Source: DASPNM01 sp035626515
Lineage (GTDB): Bacteria; Bacteroidota; Bacteroidia; Chitinophagales; Chitinophagaceae
DNA: 64,000 nt
Direction: 5' to 3'
Assembly (NCBI GenBank): GCA_035626515.1
Contig: DASPNM010000028.1
Coordinates: forward strand, 81,719-145,718
The notes beneath the pieces are model-generated. The model was not told the origin of the DNA and did no database searches. It was given only the letters and a program-made list of their open reading frames with translations. The position numbers were made by a program, and so were the translations under genes. The stretch's first letter is position 1; every line of letters begins with the position of its first letter. Positions 41,756 through 50,643 of this stretch are shown here, one piece after another.

Positions 41756-42376
41756 CTATTTATTGGAGACGTAGCTCTCGATGGGAAGCCGGTTCTGCAG
41801 GCTCCGGCCGAGGGTCATTTCATCGGCGTATTCCAGCTCGCCGCCAAAGGCAATGCCGCGCGCGATGGTAGTAATGCGCGTGGGCCCGCCCGAAAGCTTT
41901 TTCTGGATATAATAAATGGTGGTATCACCCTGGATGTTCGGGTTCAGCGCAAAGATCAGCTCCTGCACCTGCTCCTTCTGGATGCGGGTTACAAGCGATT
42001 CGATATTCAGCTGGTCGGGTCCTACTCCATCGAGCGGAGAGATCACACCCCCAAGGACGTGATATGTGCCACTGTACTGCTGCGTGCTTTCGATCGCAAT
42101 CACGTCTCGGACGGACTCCACCACGCAGATCATATCCTGGCGGCGCAATGAGTTGGAACAGATAGAGCAGATGTCGGCATCCGCCACGTTGAAGCAGCGC
42201 TGGCAGAATTTGATCTCTTTCCGCATCCGCGCGATCACCTCGCTGAATTGTCCCACCGCTTCGGCATCCTGCCTGAGTAAGTGAAGCACCAGCCGCAGCG
42301 CGGTCTTTCTTCCGATGCCCGGAAGGCGGGAAAATTCATTCACGGCGTTCTCTAAAAGGGAAGAGGAAAACTGCAT
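41756..42376 (-). CDS. recR: Recombination mediator protein RecR
   Basis: 206 residues. Works with RecO/RecF to load RecA at gaps. Helix-hairpin-helix LPGIGRKTALRLVLHLL, four-cysteine zinc finger CQRCFNVADADICSIC, and Toprim domain (MICVVESVRDVIAIEST, YHVLGGVISPLDGVGPDQLN, LIFALNPNIQGDTTIYYI) are all present. A TAATTTTG -7 box lies 5 bases before the ATG, suggesting a leaderless or nearly leaderless transcript. Confidence 0.97.
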   Translation of the reverse strand: MQFSSSLLENAVNEFSRLPGIGRKTALRLVLHLLRQDAEAVGQFSEVIARMRKEIKFCQRCFNVADADICSICSNSLRRQDMICVVESVRDVIAIESTQQYSGTYHVLGGVISPLDGVGPDQLNIESLVTRIQKEQVQELIFALNPNIQGDTTIYYIQKKLSGGPTRITTIARGIAFGGELEYADEMTLGRSLQNRLPIESYVSNK

Positions 42377-42380
42377 GCTG

Positions 42381-42388
42381 CAAAATTA
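42381..42388 (-). promoter_or_regulatory. Candidate recR -7 box
   Basis: TAATTTTG on the minus strand is a full match to TAnnTTTG, 5-12 bases before the recR ATG. No -33 box was seen. Confidence 0.4.
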
Positions 42389-42413
42389 GAAGATTGCACC
42401 CAGAACACGGGTG

Positions 42414-43814
42414 TCAGAGGCTAATTTCAAATTCGTTGGGCGCATTCGGTTTGATCGTGATACGTCTCTCAATGGGTTTCACGATCTCCGGCTGCCGGCG
42501 CTCTCCGAAGAAAACACCCGGATCCCAGCGGCCGTTGCCGTTCCGATCGTACAGCACGCGAAGCTCATACTCGCCCGGGAGAAATACCGGCTCTGTAATC
42601 TCGTTACTCTTCAGCGGGTAACTTGCTACGACATTATCGTTTCGCAATACAAGGAGCACCGGTTTCTGGGCAGGGTCGAGGTTGCGAATCCGGAGTTTCA
42701 GCGAACCGTAATCGGCAAGCTTTCGCGTATGGAAACGAATGGTATCCTGCTTCAGCAATTTGCGTCCCGCGCTGTCTTCGGCAAAGTTCTGCCGCAACAC
42801 CACGTTATACCTCGTGTTTTGTTCCAGCTGGTAATCGAGCACAATGGTCTTTCGGCTGCTGTCGGGGCGGAAACTGTACCCGCTTACGGGTTCAAACGTC
42901 GAGTCGCGCGAGAGGATGATTCCGGTGCTATCGAACAGTTTCAGTGGCTGGTCGAAGGAAATCGAAAAAGGCCTGAGCAGATCCTGCCGGTTTTCTACGA
43001 GAGAGGTCTGGTACCGCAGCCTGCGGTCGGCGATATTATCAGCTGTCTTCCGCACCGGGCGTGCGGATGCGGTTGTGGTCTGTGTGGCGTAAGCGTAGAG
43101 AACGATCGGAACCGTGTCACTTCCGGGAACTACCGGCTGGTCTGCGAAAGCGAACAGCTGCCGCTCGTTGAAGTAGCGCATGCTGCCGCCTTCATCCTTC
43201 AGCGCGTAGAGATAAAACGTGCGGGAAGGAAGATTGCGGAATACAAACTCTCCGTTGCTGTTGAGGCGCGTTACATATCTTGGTTTCTCTCTCACGACCG
43301 CCGAGTCTTCGGACGAAGTGTGCAGCATGACGATCATCGTCGTGTCCGTTTTTCCTGTTTCTGCGAGCACTACCCGGCCGCGCAGCTGCAGGAAATCGAG
43401 AAAAGGTCCGGTGGAAAAGGTATAAGTAAAACCCTGGAGCGGATTGCTTTCATTGATGTCGCGGATGGCACGACCAAAGTTAAAGGTATAGGTGGTGTTT
43501 GGCTCCAGCGGTTCTTTCAGGCGGAGCGTAATCGTGTTCAGGCGGTATTCGACCACGGGGCTTACGCGGGGAATCGGAGAAACGACCAGGTTTTCCTGGA
43601 TCCCCTGCACTTCCACAAACTCATCAAACACGAAGCTGACGCGGTTGCCGGTGAAATTCCTTGCCGAGTCGGGGGGAGTGCTTCTAAGCAGCCGCGGCGG
43701 CAGGCTATCGCGCGGGCCTCCCTGGGGCGGAATGACGTTAGCGCATCCAGCCAGCATGGTGAATTGCTGATAGGCGAGGAGTGTCAGCAGGGAAAAAAAC
43801 AACAGCCGTTTCAT
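42414..43814 (-). CDS. Ig-like (Big_5) domain lipoprotein
   Basis: 466 residues from ATG 43814 (MKRLLFFSLLTLLAYQQF) with lipobox TMLAGC. N-terminal Big_5-type Ig domain about 25-130 (GGPRDSLPPRLLRSTPPDSA, VSFVFDEFVEVQGIQENLVV, NTTYTFNFGRAIRDINE), then a region with carboxypeptidase-regulatory-like folds (LNSNGEFVFRNLPSRTFYLYAL) and a C-terminal domain ending EYELRVLYDRNGNGRWDPG. The ANVIPPQGGPRDS start is typical of a widespread Bacteroidota envelope lipoprotein of unknown role. Upstream in-frame starts would bury the signal peptide. Confidence 0.87.
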   Translation of the reverse strand: MKRLLFFSLLTLLAYQQFTMLAGCANVIPPQGGPRDSLPPRLLRSTPPDSARNFTGNRVSFVFDEFVEVQGIQENLVVSPIPRVSPVVEYRLNTITLRLKEPLEPNTTYTFNFGRAIRDINESNPLQGFTYTFSTGPFLDFLQLRGRVVLAETGKTDTTMIVMLHTSSEDSAVVREKPRYVTRLNSNGEFVFRNLPSRTFYLYALKDEGGSMRYFNERQLFAFADQPVVPGSDTVPIVLYAYATQTTTASARPVRKTADNIADRRLRYQTSLVENRQDLLRPFSISFDQPLKLFDSTGIILSRDSTFEPVSGYSFRPDSSRKTIVLDYQLEQNTRYNVVLRQNFAEDSAGRKLLKQDTIRFHTRKLADYGSLKLRIRNLDPAQKPVLLVLRNDNVVASYPLKSNEITEPVFLPGEYELRVLYDRNGNGRWDPGVFFGERRQPEIVKPIERRITIKPNAPNEFEISL

Positions 43815-43878
43815 GCGAGCGTCCTGCAAACATAATTGGTTTGCAGAGCGCATGATAAAGTTAATTGCTAAGGTTCGG

Positions 43879-46800
43879 CTAAATCTCCTCCGGTACGGGT
43901 TCCTCTTCAATGAGCGATGCATATAGCCGGTGCTCGCGCGCAAACTGGCACCAGTCGCAGTCTGGTTTGCCGCAACCGGTATGGAATTCATGCCTGCGGA
44001 TCTTATCCCACGTATCTGCGATTTGCTGTTTGACCGCTTCTACGTCTTCGGGACCGATCTCGACGCGCTCGATATGAAACTCACCCGATTTATCCGGTTC
44101 GACAAAATCGAATTGAGAGTGCAGCACCTTCCATCTCTTATTCGGCAAATTGTCCACCAGGATCCTGTAAAAGACGGCCTGTCGCCAGTAATTGCCGCCA
44201 TGGGGCTGTTCTTCGTGTTGGCCGGGGCGGCGGAATTCCCCGCGCCGGCGGGCCTTTTCGAAATCGCCGGTTTTGAAATCAGTGATCACAATCTCGTGTC
44301 CCCAAAACTGGATCTTATCGGCGAATCCCTTAAGCGGAATGCTTTCAAGCATCACGGAAAAAGGATACTCGGTGAGCACATGATCGTTGGCAGGCGCCGG
44401 GTCGAAATAATTGGCGTGAAATTTCGAAAGTACGGCCACACCGTGTGCGCGGAAACGTTCCAGGCTTTCCCGGGTAAATATTTCGCGGCCGTCGTCAAGG
44501 TGATACAGGAAGCGGTTTACCAGGAATTCCCGGTCCGGGTAAGCGCGTCCGCTGTCCATCATTTTTCTGAAGAAATCATTAAGCGCCGCGTGAACAGCAG
44601 TGCCAAACTGCATGGAGTCGCTGCGCGCTCCCGGCACGCGCACGAGGTTGCAGTAATAGAATTTCAGCGGGCACTTCAGATAATTGTTCAGAGCGGTGAC
44701 GTTCATCGAGAAATTTTTCAGCAGGGCGTCCGTGGCTTCGCGCTCGGCGGCACGGAGCACCGGTTTGCGTACTACCCCGTAGCGGAGCGAAGAAAACAGG
44801 AGCTTCTGGCCGGCAGGAAGTGTCTTTTCTTCCACTTCAAGTCCGCTGGCGCGCAATTCCTCAACGAACTGCGAAGGGATGAGCGCTTTCCCGTCGTTGC
44901 CCATTCTCGGGTAGGACACGCAGAGAAATTTTTGGGCCCGCGTGAGCGATACGTAAAACAGCCGACGCTGCTCTTCGACCATTTCTGCTTCGCTTTCCAT
45001 GTCAAAAATATTCGGCGGCAGCCGAAAGCCCTTGTTGACCATTCGCTTTCCTTCCCAGGTGTCGTTGCGCACGGCAATGACAAAAACGTGCTCGTATTCG
45101 AGCCCTTTGCAGCCGTGGCAGGTGAGGAGGTTCACTCCACTTTCGCTTCCTGTGGTCTGGATGAATTCGAGCCGCAGCCCGTTCTCGCGCATCAGGTCGA
45201 AATTTTGCATGATTTCTTTTACTCCGAGGTCGGGGTTGCGATGCGTTTCGGCCTTAATGTAATCGAAAAGGCAATTTAACTTCTGCATAAGCCAGAGCTT
45301 ATCGTCCTGATCCATGATCCAGGGCAACAGACCCGATTCGTTAATAAGCTGCTCGAACCAGAGCTGCATCGGTTTGTTATAGGCCTGCTGTATGAGCCCT
45401 TCCAGAAAGCTGCAGGCGCGGCGCAGATTTTCATCCTGCTCGTGGAAAAGTGAAGTTTGCGCCTGCTGCAGATTTTTTAAATACTCACGAAGCGTTGCGG
45501 TCTTCGCTGCGCGTCCGCTAATCTCGCTGCAGGCGCGCGCAATCCGGAAAGCGTCGATGCGGAAGAAATCGTAATGCAGTATCTCAAAGAGGAAGGGGTC
45601 TCCGCTCAAGGGAGTGTCGAGCTCCGCCGCCACATACCGCATTATGTTCAGCAGCTTCCGGATAAACGGGTCCTCGAGAAGGTCAATCGACCGGTTCACA
45701 TAAAAAGGAATTTCCAGCAGCTGCAGGAACTTGATGAACTCATCCCCAAACTTATGGTTTCTGTAAACCACGGCGATGCTGCCCGGGCTGACCCCTTTTT
45801 CGATCAGGTCTTTTATCGAGAGAGCCAGGTCCGCGTTTTCACAGAATTCGTTTTCGTACGAACGCAGTTGTGGCAGAATGCGGAGCGGCTGCAACTCGGC
45901 TTTCGCGGCTTTGAGATCTTTTGACAATCCGGGAAGCTGGTTAACGAGGCGGCTTTCATTTTGAGAGATGACCGCCTTTGCCCCGTCAAGGATGTTCTGG
46001 ACGCTCCGGTAATTATCGGTAAGGACGACCACTTTCAATTGTTGTTCGTAGCGTTTCGCGAGCGCCATCATATTGGCCAGGTTCGCTCCCTGGAACCGGT
46101 AGATGCTTTGATCGTCGTCGCCCACAACAAATAGATTGGGCTCGTCACCCCAGTAAGAAACAAGCAGCTCCACGATGCGGTTTTGCGAGCCGCTGGTATC
46201 CTGGTACTCGTCCACCAGTATGTAATGAAGTTGCTCCTGGTAGTTCAGCAGTACCTCCGGCTGTTCGGTGAAGAGCCGGATCACCCAGTTGATCATGTCA
46301 TCGTAATCGTAGCGCCGGTGCTCCGCGAGCAGCTGCTGGTACACGTTGAAGGCCCGCACGGCAGCCGCGGTCTTCTCCATGCGGTCGAGTTCGTCTTTTC
46401 CTTTCTGGGTGAATACAAGATTGCCTTTCGCTTTCTCCCGTTTGTTGTAAAAGCCCTCGGTTTCCGGAATAATCCGGTCCCGGTGTTCTGCAATCTTTTC
46501 CAGCAGCCAGTTCACTTCCCATCCTTCCCGCTTGATTGCAGAAAACAGGTGGGCCAGGTTTGCAAGATCGAAGTAAACCTCTCCCTTGAAACGCTTCAGT
46601 GGGTTGTCGTTGTCGAATCCGTCGACGAGCTTTTTCAGGAGCTGCACCCGCTCCAGGTCGGTCAGCGGTTCCAGCTCCCGCCTGTTGAACAGGTGTAGGT
46701 TTTCGCGGATTACCTGGTTGCAGAAAGAGTGGAACGTGTGGATGTTCACGCGGTACGCGTCGGGACCGATCATTCCGACGAGCCGTTTTTTCATCGCAAC

Positions 46801-47025
46801 AACGCCTGCATCGGTATAAGTGAGGCAAAGAATGTTTTGCGGAAGGCTGTCGGTCTCGAGGAGGATTTTGCCGATACGGGTGGCGAGTATCTGGGTTTTG
46901 CCTGTACCGGGGCCGGCTATTACCATTACCGGACCTTCGATGCAGTCCACCGCTTCCCGTTGCCGGTCGTTCAGCCGCTCGTATTCTTCACGGAACTTTT
47001 TCTCCAGACTCTCCCTGCTGATCAT
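43879..47025 (-). CDS. UvrD/Rep-type helicase with C-terminal PD-(D/E)XK nuclease domain
   Basis: 1048 residues. SF1A helicase motifs: Walker A AGPGTGKTQILATRI, motif II ILVDEYQDTS, motif III VVGDDDQSIYRFQGAN, later NLLTCHGCKGLEYEHVFV and QRRLFYVSLTRAQKFLCVSYPR. From about 770, a RecB/AddB-like nuclease domain: NYLKCPLKFYYC, FGTAVHAALNDFF, active-site ADKIQ and VITDFKTG, and a cysteine cluster CGKPDCDWC near the end that, with the first cysteine pair, could bind a 4Fe-4S cluster. It probably processes DNA ends in repair, as a single-chain counterpart of AddAB. Confidence 0.93.
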   Translation of the reverse strand: MISRESLEKKFREEYERLNDRQREAVDCIEGPVMVIAGPGTGKTQILATRIGKILLETDSLPQNILCLTYTDAGVVAMKKRLVGMIGPDAYRVNIHTFHSFCNQVIRENLHLFNRRELEPLTDLERVQLLKKLVDGFDNDNPLKRFKGEVYFDLANLAHLFSAIKREGWEVNWLLEKIAEHRDRIIPETEGFYNKREKAKGNLVFTQKGKDELDRMEKTAAAVRAFNVYQQLLAEHRRYDYDDMINWVIRLFTEQPEVLLNYQEQLHYILVDEYQDTSGSQNRIVELLVSYWGDEPNLFVVGDDDQSIYRFQGANLANMMALAKRYEQQLKVVVLTDNYRSVQNILDGAKAVISQNESRLVNQLPGLSKDLKAAKAELQPLRILPQLRSYENEFCENADLALSIKDLIEKGVSPGSIAVVYRNHKFGDEFIKFLQLLEIPFYVNRSIDLLEDPFIRKLLNIMRYVAAELDTPLSGDPFLFEILHYDFFRIDAFRIARACSEISGRAAKTATLREYLKNLQQAQTSLFHEQDENLRRACSFLEGLIQQAYNKPMQLWFEQLINESGLLPWIMDQDDKLWLMQKLNCLFDYIKAETHRNPDLGVKEIMQNFDLMRENGLRLEFIQTTGSESGVNLLTCHGCKGLEYEHVFVIAVRNDTWEGKRMVNKGFRLPPNIFDMESEAEMVEEQRRLFYVSLTRAQKFLCVSYPRMGNDGKALIPSQFVEELRASGLEVEEKTLPAGQKLLFSSLRYGVVRKPVLRAAEREATDALLKNFSMNVTALNNYLKCPLKFYYCNLVRVPGARSDSMQFGTAVHAALNDFFRKMMDSGRAYPDREFLVNRFLYHLDDGREIFTRESLERFRAHGVAVLSKFHANYFDPAPANDHVLTEYPFSVMLESIPLKGFADKIQFWGHEIVITDFKTGDFEKARRRGEFRRPGQHEEQPHGGNYWRQAVFYRILVDNLPNKRWKVLHSQFDFVEPDKSGEFHIERVEIGPEDVEAVKQQIADTWDKIRRHEFHTGCGKPDCDWCQFAREHRLYASLIEEEPVPEEI

Positions 47026-47072
47026 GTTTGTAGAAACGACAATTTACTCGAAATCCCGCAGCGGAAGGGAAA

Positions 47073-47507
47073 TCATGCCTGTTGTTTTTCCACAAGCTCC
47101 CGCAGTTTCTGTAGCACCACTTCCCAGTTCTTACCCGAGTGCTCTGCGCCTTCCTCAGTCATCAACCCCAGTTGTGTTACGGTGAGTATGGTCTCTTCAC
47201 CTTGTTCCTGCAGCTCGTACGTCACGGTCTGGTAATACTCCGTTTCGTCAGGATTGCCGGAAAGGCTACTCCAGTACGTGTGCTTCAGTCGCCGGGGCGT
47301 GTCCACTTCGAGCACCGTTCCCTTGTCGTGGTATTCGCGGCCTTCCCAGGTTCCGGAATAATGTATGGGGCTTCCTTCCTGCCAGTCGGTTTCCACGCGC
47401 GTGCCGAAGAGAAACTGGCTGATCTGTTCCGGATCTGTAATCGTTGCCCATACCCGCTGGATGGGGGCATGGATGCTGACTGATCGTTTCAGTGTTTTGC
47501 GGTCCAT
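47073..47507 (-). CDS. SRPBCC/AHSA1-like protein
   Basis: 144 residues. START-like fold: SVSIHAPIQRVWATITDPEQISQFLFGTRVE is spread over residues 9-39; further TWEGREYHDKGTVLEVDTPRRL, YELQEQGEETILTVTQLG and ENWEVV-like GKNWEVVLQKLRELVE. Activator of Hsp90 ATPase homologue 1 (AHSA1) family; such small bacterial proteins bind hydrophobic ligands, unknown here. It lies 47 bases upstream of the helicase gene on the same strand. Confidence 0.88.
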   Translation of the reverse strand: MDRKTLKRSVSIHAPIQRVWATITDPEQISQFLFGTRVETDWQEGSPIHYSGTWEGREYHDKGTVLEVDTPRRLKHTYWSSLSGNPDETEYYQTVTYELQEQGEETILTVTQLGLMTEEGAEHSGKNWEVVLQKLRELVEKQQA

Positions 47508-47534
47508 GATATTAATAAAACAACAATGATACCA

Positions 47535-48185
47535 TCAGCCGGGGATGCGGGAGATGTACTTTTCAATCTGTTTGATCTGGTCGACGATCTGCGGTGTGGT
47601 GGGTTTCAGCGCTTTTGCCTTACGGAAAAAATCCTTTGCCGCCCGGAATTCCCGCTTGTTCATCATAATGCTGCACATCTGCAGGTAGGCCGCAGATTCA
47701 TTCTCCTTGTCCGGGAGTCCTTTTCGAAGTGCCGATCGAATGTAGCTCTCGGCCTGTCGAATGTCATTTTTCTGCATCGCCAGCATGCCCATCTGCAGAA
47801 GGCTGGCGCCCTCGGCTTCCTTCATCGGCATGCCGAGTGAAAGGCCTTTCTTCATCATCTTTTCGGCGCCTTCAAAATCCTGCTTCATCATTGCAATGTT
47901 TCCTTTCAGGGTGTAGAACACCGAGCGGATCGGCTTGTAGAGAAGTCCGGGGAAGCGGATCGAGTTGACTACTTTCTCGGCCTGCTCGATGTCTCCGCTT
48001 TCGAGATGTTCCTGGATCAGGCGCAGCGGTCCAAAGAAAAAATGGCCGAAGACAAGGATCACGCCGACGAGGTACAACGGGAAGGCGGGCCAGAAACCGA
48101 CCGTGTAATTCACGTAGATGCCCGCGGCGATCAAAACCAGGCCGATCCAGAGGCGGTAGCGAATCAGGAGATTGTAAAACTTCAT
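47535..48185 (-). CDS. Membrane protein with TPR-like repeats
   Basis: 216 residues from ATG 48185 (MKFYNLLIRYRLWIGLVLI). Two membrane helices at about 10-28 and 33-52, then TPR-like helices from 60 to 200 (LESGDIEQAEKVVNSI, YTLKGNIAMMKQDFEGAEKMMKKGLSLG, LLQMGMLAMQKNDIRQAESYI, MMNKREFRAAKDFFRKAKAL). No enzyme motif. Perhaps an inner-membrane scaffold. A TACCTTTG -7 box is at 48207-48214, just upstream. Confidence 0.82.
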   Translation of the reverse strand: MKFYNLLIRYRLWIGLVLIAAGIYVNYTVGFWPAFPLYLVGVILVFGHFFFGPLRLIQEHLESGDIEQAEKVVNSIRFPGLLYKPIRSVFYTLKGNIAMMKQDFEGAEKMMKKGLSLGMPMKEAEGASLLQMGMLAMQKNDIRQAESYIRSALRKGLPDKENESAAYLQMCSIMMNKREFRAAKDFFRKAKALKPTTPQIVDQIKQIEKYISRIPG

Positions 48186-48206
48186 ATTCCCAACTTGAGA
48201 GGGGGA

Positions 48207-48214
48207 CAAAGGTA
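48207..48214 (-). promoter_or_regulatory. -7 box of the TPR membrane protein gene
   Basis: TACCTTTG on the minus strand, identical to the metH -7 box, 22-29 bases before the ATG at 48185. Confidence 0.5.
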
Positions 48215-48552
48215 GGGTTTAGGGATTAGAGTTTAGGGGTTTGGGAGTGGGTCGTGAGGCCAACCACAAAGCGTACGAAGGGCATAAAGGGTTCACTGTA
48301 ACGTGGCCATTGAGAAACCCCTTGTTAACGAGTCAATCAATCAACCAATCAACCAATTAACCAACCAACCAATCAACTTTCCTAATAAATCTCTAAACAC
48401 CCGCTCCCGCTGCCCCCACGGGCCATGCATAAGAAGCTCTCCTGGCACCCTTTCCGTATTAATTAATTCCGCATTAACACTTCCCCAAAGGCATGGCATA
48501 GTTTTTCAAGAATTGAGAGTGTAACATGATCATTAAATCAAAAAAATCAAAC
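48215..48552. other. Intergenic stretch with CAATCAACC-type tandem repeat
   Basis: About 340 bases between divergent genes. Positions 48331-48377 are a short-period degenerate tandem repeat of AATCAATCAACCAATCAACC type. The left part has GGATTAGAGTTTAGGGGTTTGGG. No coding frame was recognised. The promoter of the lipoprotein gene should lie near 48500. Confidence 0.6.
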
Positions 48553-49158
48553 ATGAAAAAACTTGTACTCTTAATTCCCATTTTAGCGATCCTGGTTTTG
48601 GCGTGCAACACGCAGCCGAAACCCGAGAGCCAGGCGGCTGCGCCGGCTTTCGACACGACCGGGTTGGCAAGTTTCCAGGAATGGAAGCTGATGAACGAGC
48701 GGGCCGATCTGGCGAAATTAGAAGTACCTGCTGAACCGGTAGCGCCGGTCTATAAAGCCAAGGCACCCGCCAAAAAGGCGGTGCGCAGGACGACGCCGAG
48801 AAAGTCCGTTCCGAGAACGACAACTCCCACGACAACCGAGTCGGGTCAGTCCGATAACGGATCGGTGGTGAATACCGGCAATGGTAACGAAGGCAACACC
48901 GGCAGCACGGGCGAAACCACACAGGAGAAGAAAGGCATCAGCAATGCCGTGAAGGGCACCGTGATCGGGGCCGCGAGCGGTGCGGTGCTGGGCGCTGTGA
49001 TCCACAAGAAGAACCGCGTGGTTGGTGGAATCATTGGCGGCGTGATCGGTGGCGGCGTGGGCTATGGCATTGGCAAGAAGATCGACAAGAAGCAGGCCGA
49101 GAAGGCTGAAGAGCAGAACCAGTCGCAGGTTCTGGAAGCTTCAAATCCGGAAAACTAA
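48553..49158 (+). CDS. Lipoprotein with C-terminal glycine-zipper
   Basis: 201 residues from ATG 48553 (MKKLVLLIPILAILVLAC) with lipobox VLAC. Middle part is low complexity, rich in K/P/A then T/S/N/G (APAKKAVRRTTPRKS, GNGNEGNTGSTGE). The C-terminal glycine-zipper (about 143-190: GTVIGAASGAVLGAVIHK, GGIIGGVIGGGVGYGIGKK) is typical of membrane-inserting envelope proteins of the YMGG/17-kDa antigen type. Outer-membrane location inferred. A UUCG-loop terminator follows. Confidence 0.85.
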   Translation: MKKLVLLIPILAILVLACNTQPKPESQAAAPAFDTTGLASFQEWKLMNERADLAKLEVPAEPVAPVYKAKAPAKKAVRRTTPRKSVPRTTTPTTTESGQSDNGSVVNTGNGNEGNTGSTGETTQEKKGISNAVKGTVIGAASGAVLGAVIHKKNRVVGGIIGGVIGGGVGYGIGKKIDKKQAEKAEEQNQSQVLEASNPEN

Positions 49159-49179
49159 TCAACACCCTATGATTACGCA

Positions 49180-49208
49180 ATCCCTCACTTCGGTGGGGGA
49201 TTTTTTTT
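49180..49208 (+). terminator. Terminator of the glycine-zipper lipoprotein gene
   Basis: ATCCCTCAC and GTGGGGGAT form a 9-pair stem (one G-U) with a TTCG tetraloop and eight T residues. Confidence 0.92.
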
Positions 49209-49223
49209 GGCGCCTCCGGCCGG

Positions 49224-49664
49224 CTATGGATTTTTCTTAAGCGCCTCCCAGGCTTTGGCCGGCTTGATTGCCGACACCAGGTAGCTGATGATGATGATGC
49301 GTACGATGATACCACCTACGGCACCCTGTAAGCCGGCAATGGCGATCGCCAGGATCCAGAGTCCGATGAAGAGGGCGAGGCCGGCAAGGATCGCCGCGTA
49401 CGGCCGGGTTTTTGTCCAGAGGGCGAGTCCGACGAAGATGCCTGCTTCCACGACGGCGATGGCGACGAGTTCGACGGTGACAGGGATGTCCGATATGGCT
49501 GCGGTGATGAGTTCGCTGATGAACAGGAGTGCAGCAGTTACGTAGAGCGCGTTGCGGGCTTTGCGGACTCCGGATTCGTGGCCCTGCATTTCGAGTTGCT
49601 TTACCCCTTCGTAATACTCGGAGATCGGGTGTTCCCCGCCGGCAGGTTTGGTGTCTTCGCTCAT
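49224..49664 (-). CDS. Small multi-pass membrane protein
   Basis: 146 residues. Four predicted helices at about 40-58 (ALYVTAALLFISELITAA), 63-82, 90-110 and 115-132. Cytosolic N-terminus with SEYYEGVKQLEMQGHESGVRKARNALYV, a motif seen in small Bacteroidota membrane proteins. No transport or enzyme motif. Function unknown. Convergent with the lipoprotein gene. Confidence 0.78.
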   Translation of the reverse strand: MSEDTKPAGGEHPISEYYEGVKQLEMQGHESGVRKARNALYVTAALLFISELITAAISDIPVTVELVAIAVVEAGIFVGLALWTKTRPYAAILAGLALFIGLWILAIAIAGLQGAVGGIIVRIIIISYLVSAIKPAKAWEALKKNP

Positions 49665-49744
49665 ACAGGTTGGTTTTAATAAACCTACGGATCTTTTATC
49701 AATTAATTGACCGTGCCGGCTCTCTTCTTTCCGCGGCGTTGAGA

Positions 49745-49752
49745 TATATTTG
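49745..49752 (+). promoter_or_regulatory. tRNA-Arg promoter -7 box
   Basis: TATATTTG, a perfect TAnnTTTG, ends 9 bases before the tRNA. Confidence 0.6.
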
Positions 49753-49761
49753 CTGTTCGCT

Positions 49762-49833
49762 GGTCCCGTAGTTCAATGGATAGAATAGAAGTTTCCTAAA
49801 CTTTTGATACAGGTTCGATTCCTGTCGGGACTA
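49762..49833 (+). tRNA. tRNA-Arg (anticodon CCT)
   Basis: 72 bases. Acceptor GGTCCCG with CGGGACT, D arm GTTC...GAAT, anticodon stem GAAGT/ACTTT with loop TTCCTAA giving anticodon CCT (codon AGG), and T arm ACAGG-TTCGATT-CCTGT. Discriminator A at 49833; the CCA end is not encoded. Followed by its own terminator. Confidence 0.95.
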
Positions 49834-49842
49834 CAAAATAAG

Positions 49843-49871
49843 AGGCCTGGCTGAAGTCAGGTCTTTTTTTT
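49843..49871 (+). terminator. Terminator of the tRNA-Arg gene
   Basis: AGGCCTGG and TCAGGTCT pair (two G-U pairs) around CTGAAG, followed by eight T residues. Also at the 3' end of the convergent HEAT-like gene. Confidence 0.85.
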
Positions 49872-49872
49872 G

Positions 49873-50415
49873 TCATTTAAAGCTTTTCTTCAACGCTTTC
49901 TGGTAAATTTTTCTGATCGCATTGTCTGCTTCAGATTTCAGAATGTTTTCAATCGCCGTAACGAGTTTTTTATTGATGCTCGTTTGGCAATGCAGAATCT
50001 TCGACAAAGCCCCTGCCGCACTCCAGCGCACCACGGTTCCGCTATGCGCCGTATTGGACAGCAGGTTCATGACAGCCTTTTCCAGCAATTTTGGATACAG
50101 GTGTGCAGTATGGCTTATGGCTTTTGCCGATTCCCACTTTACTCTCGGGACTTCATCTTTAAGACTCTCTATCAGAAATCGAAAGGTTTCACTATCAATA
50201 AGCTCTGGATTTGTTTTGGAAGCATGCTCCAGCGATTCAATAAGAATCGCCTTATTCTTTCCCTTATTATCTGCAGAAATTGGAATCAATTGATGTGCTC
50301 TTATAGTATAGTCCAGTAATAATTGGCTTATTTGAGCGGTTTTATTCTTTGCTTTCAGGCTCTTGTTCCGAAGGATATTATCGATACTTTCTGTATTTGA
50401 GGGCTGTTTTGCCAT
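49873..50415 (-). CDS. HEAT-repeat-like protein
   Basis: 180 residues, all helical. At least two HEAT-like units: FLIESLKDEVPRVKWESAKAISHTA and NLLSNTAHSGTVVRWSAAGALSKIL. The N-terminus is polar (KNKSLKAKNKTAQISQLLLDY). No signal peptide. Probably a protein-binding scaffold; resembles small HEAT proteins of unknown role. The gene is clearly more A+T-rich than its neighbours and sits next to a tRNA gene, which could mean it was acquired. Confidence 0.75.
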   Translation of the reverse strand: MAKQPSNTESIDNILRNKSLKAKNKTAQISQLLLDYTIRAHQLIPISADNKGKNKAILIESLEHASKTNPELIDSETFRFLIESLKDEVPRVKWESAKAISHTAHLYPKLLEKAVMNLLSNTAHSGTVVRWSAAGALSKILHCQTSINKKLVTAIENILKSEADNAIRKIYQKALKKSFK

Positions 50416-50643
50416 ACCTGAATATAATTATGTATTACGTACGATATTTCAAATCACGGGATAATTGGTTAAACTGGAGGCACGCTTTTCTTCAACTCGC
50501 CCGGTAACTATCGGACCTGTCGGACCTGGCGCCCCCGCCGTTCAGGAAAAGGCGGCTTTCTGCAGTCAACCATCCCTCCATGCCTTCAGCCGCTGAAGTA
50601 AGAAAAAATACTGTACCTTTTATGTTCCCCCGCAACCAAACAG
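50416..50643. other. Intergenic region between HEAT-like gene and the multi-module secreted gene
   Basis: About 230 bases, A+T-rich on the left (ATGTATTACGTACGATATTTC) and G+C-rich on the right. It should hold both divergent promoters; none could be assigned with confidence. No gene seen. Confidence 0.4.

Noticed and set aside
48331..48377. CRISPR-like repeat array
   Set aside because: The units are short, contiguous and degenerate, with no spacers and no cas genes nearby. The AGTCGGn heptads were rejected as CRISPR for the same reasons.
50516..50523. Copy of the tRNA-Arg 3' end as an attachment site
   Set aside because: Only CCTGTCGG is shared with the tRNA, too short to support an integration event.
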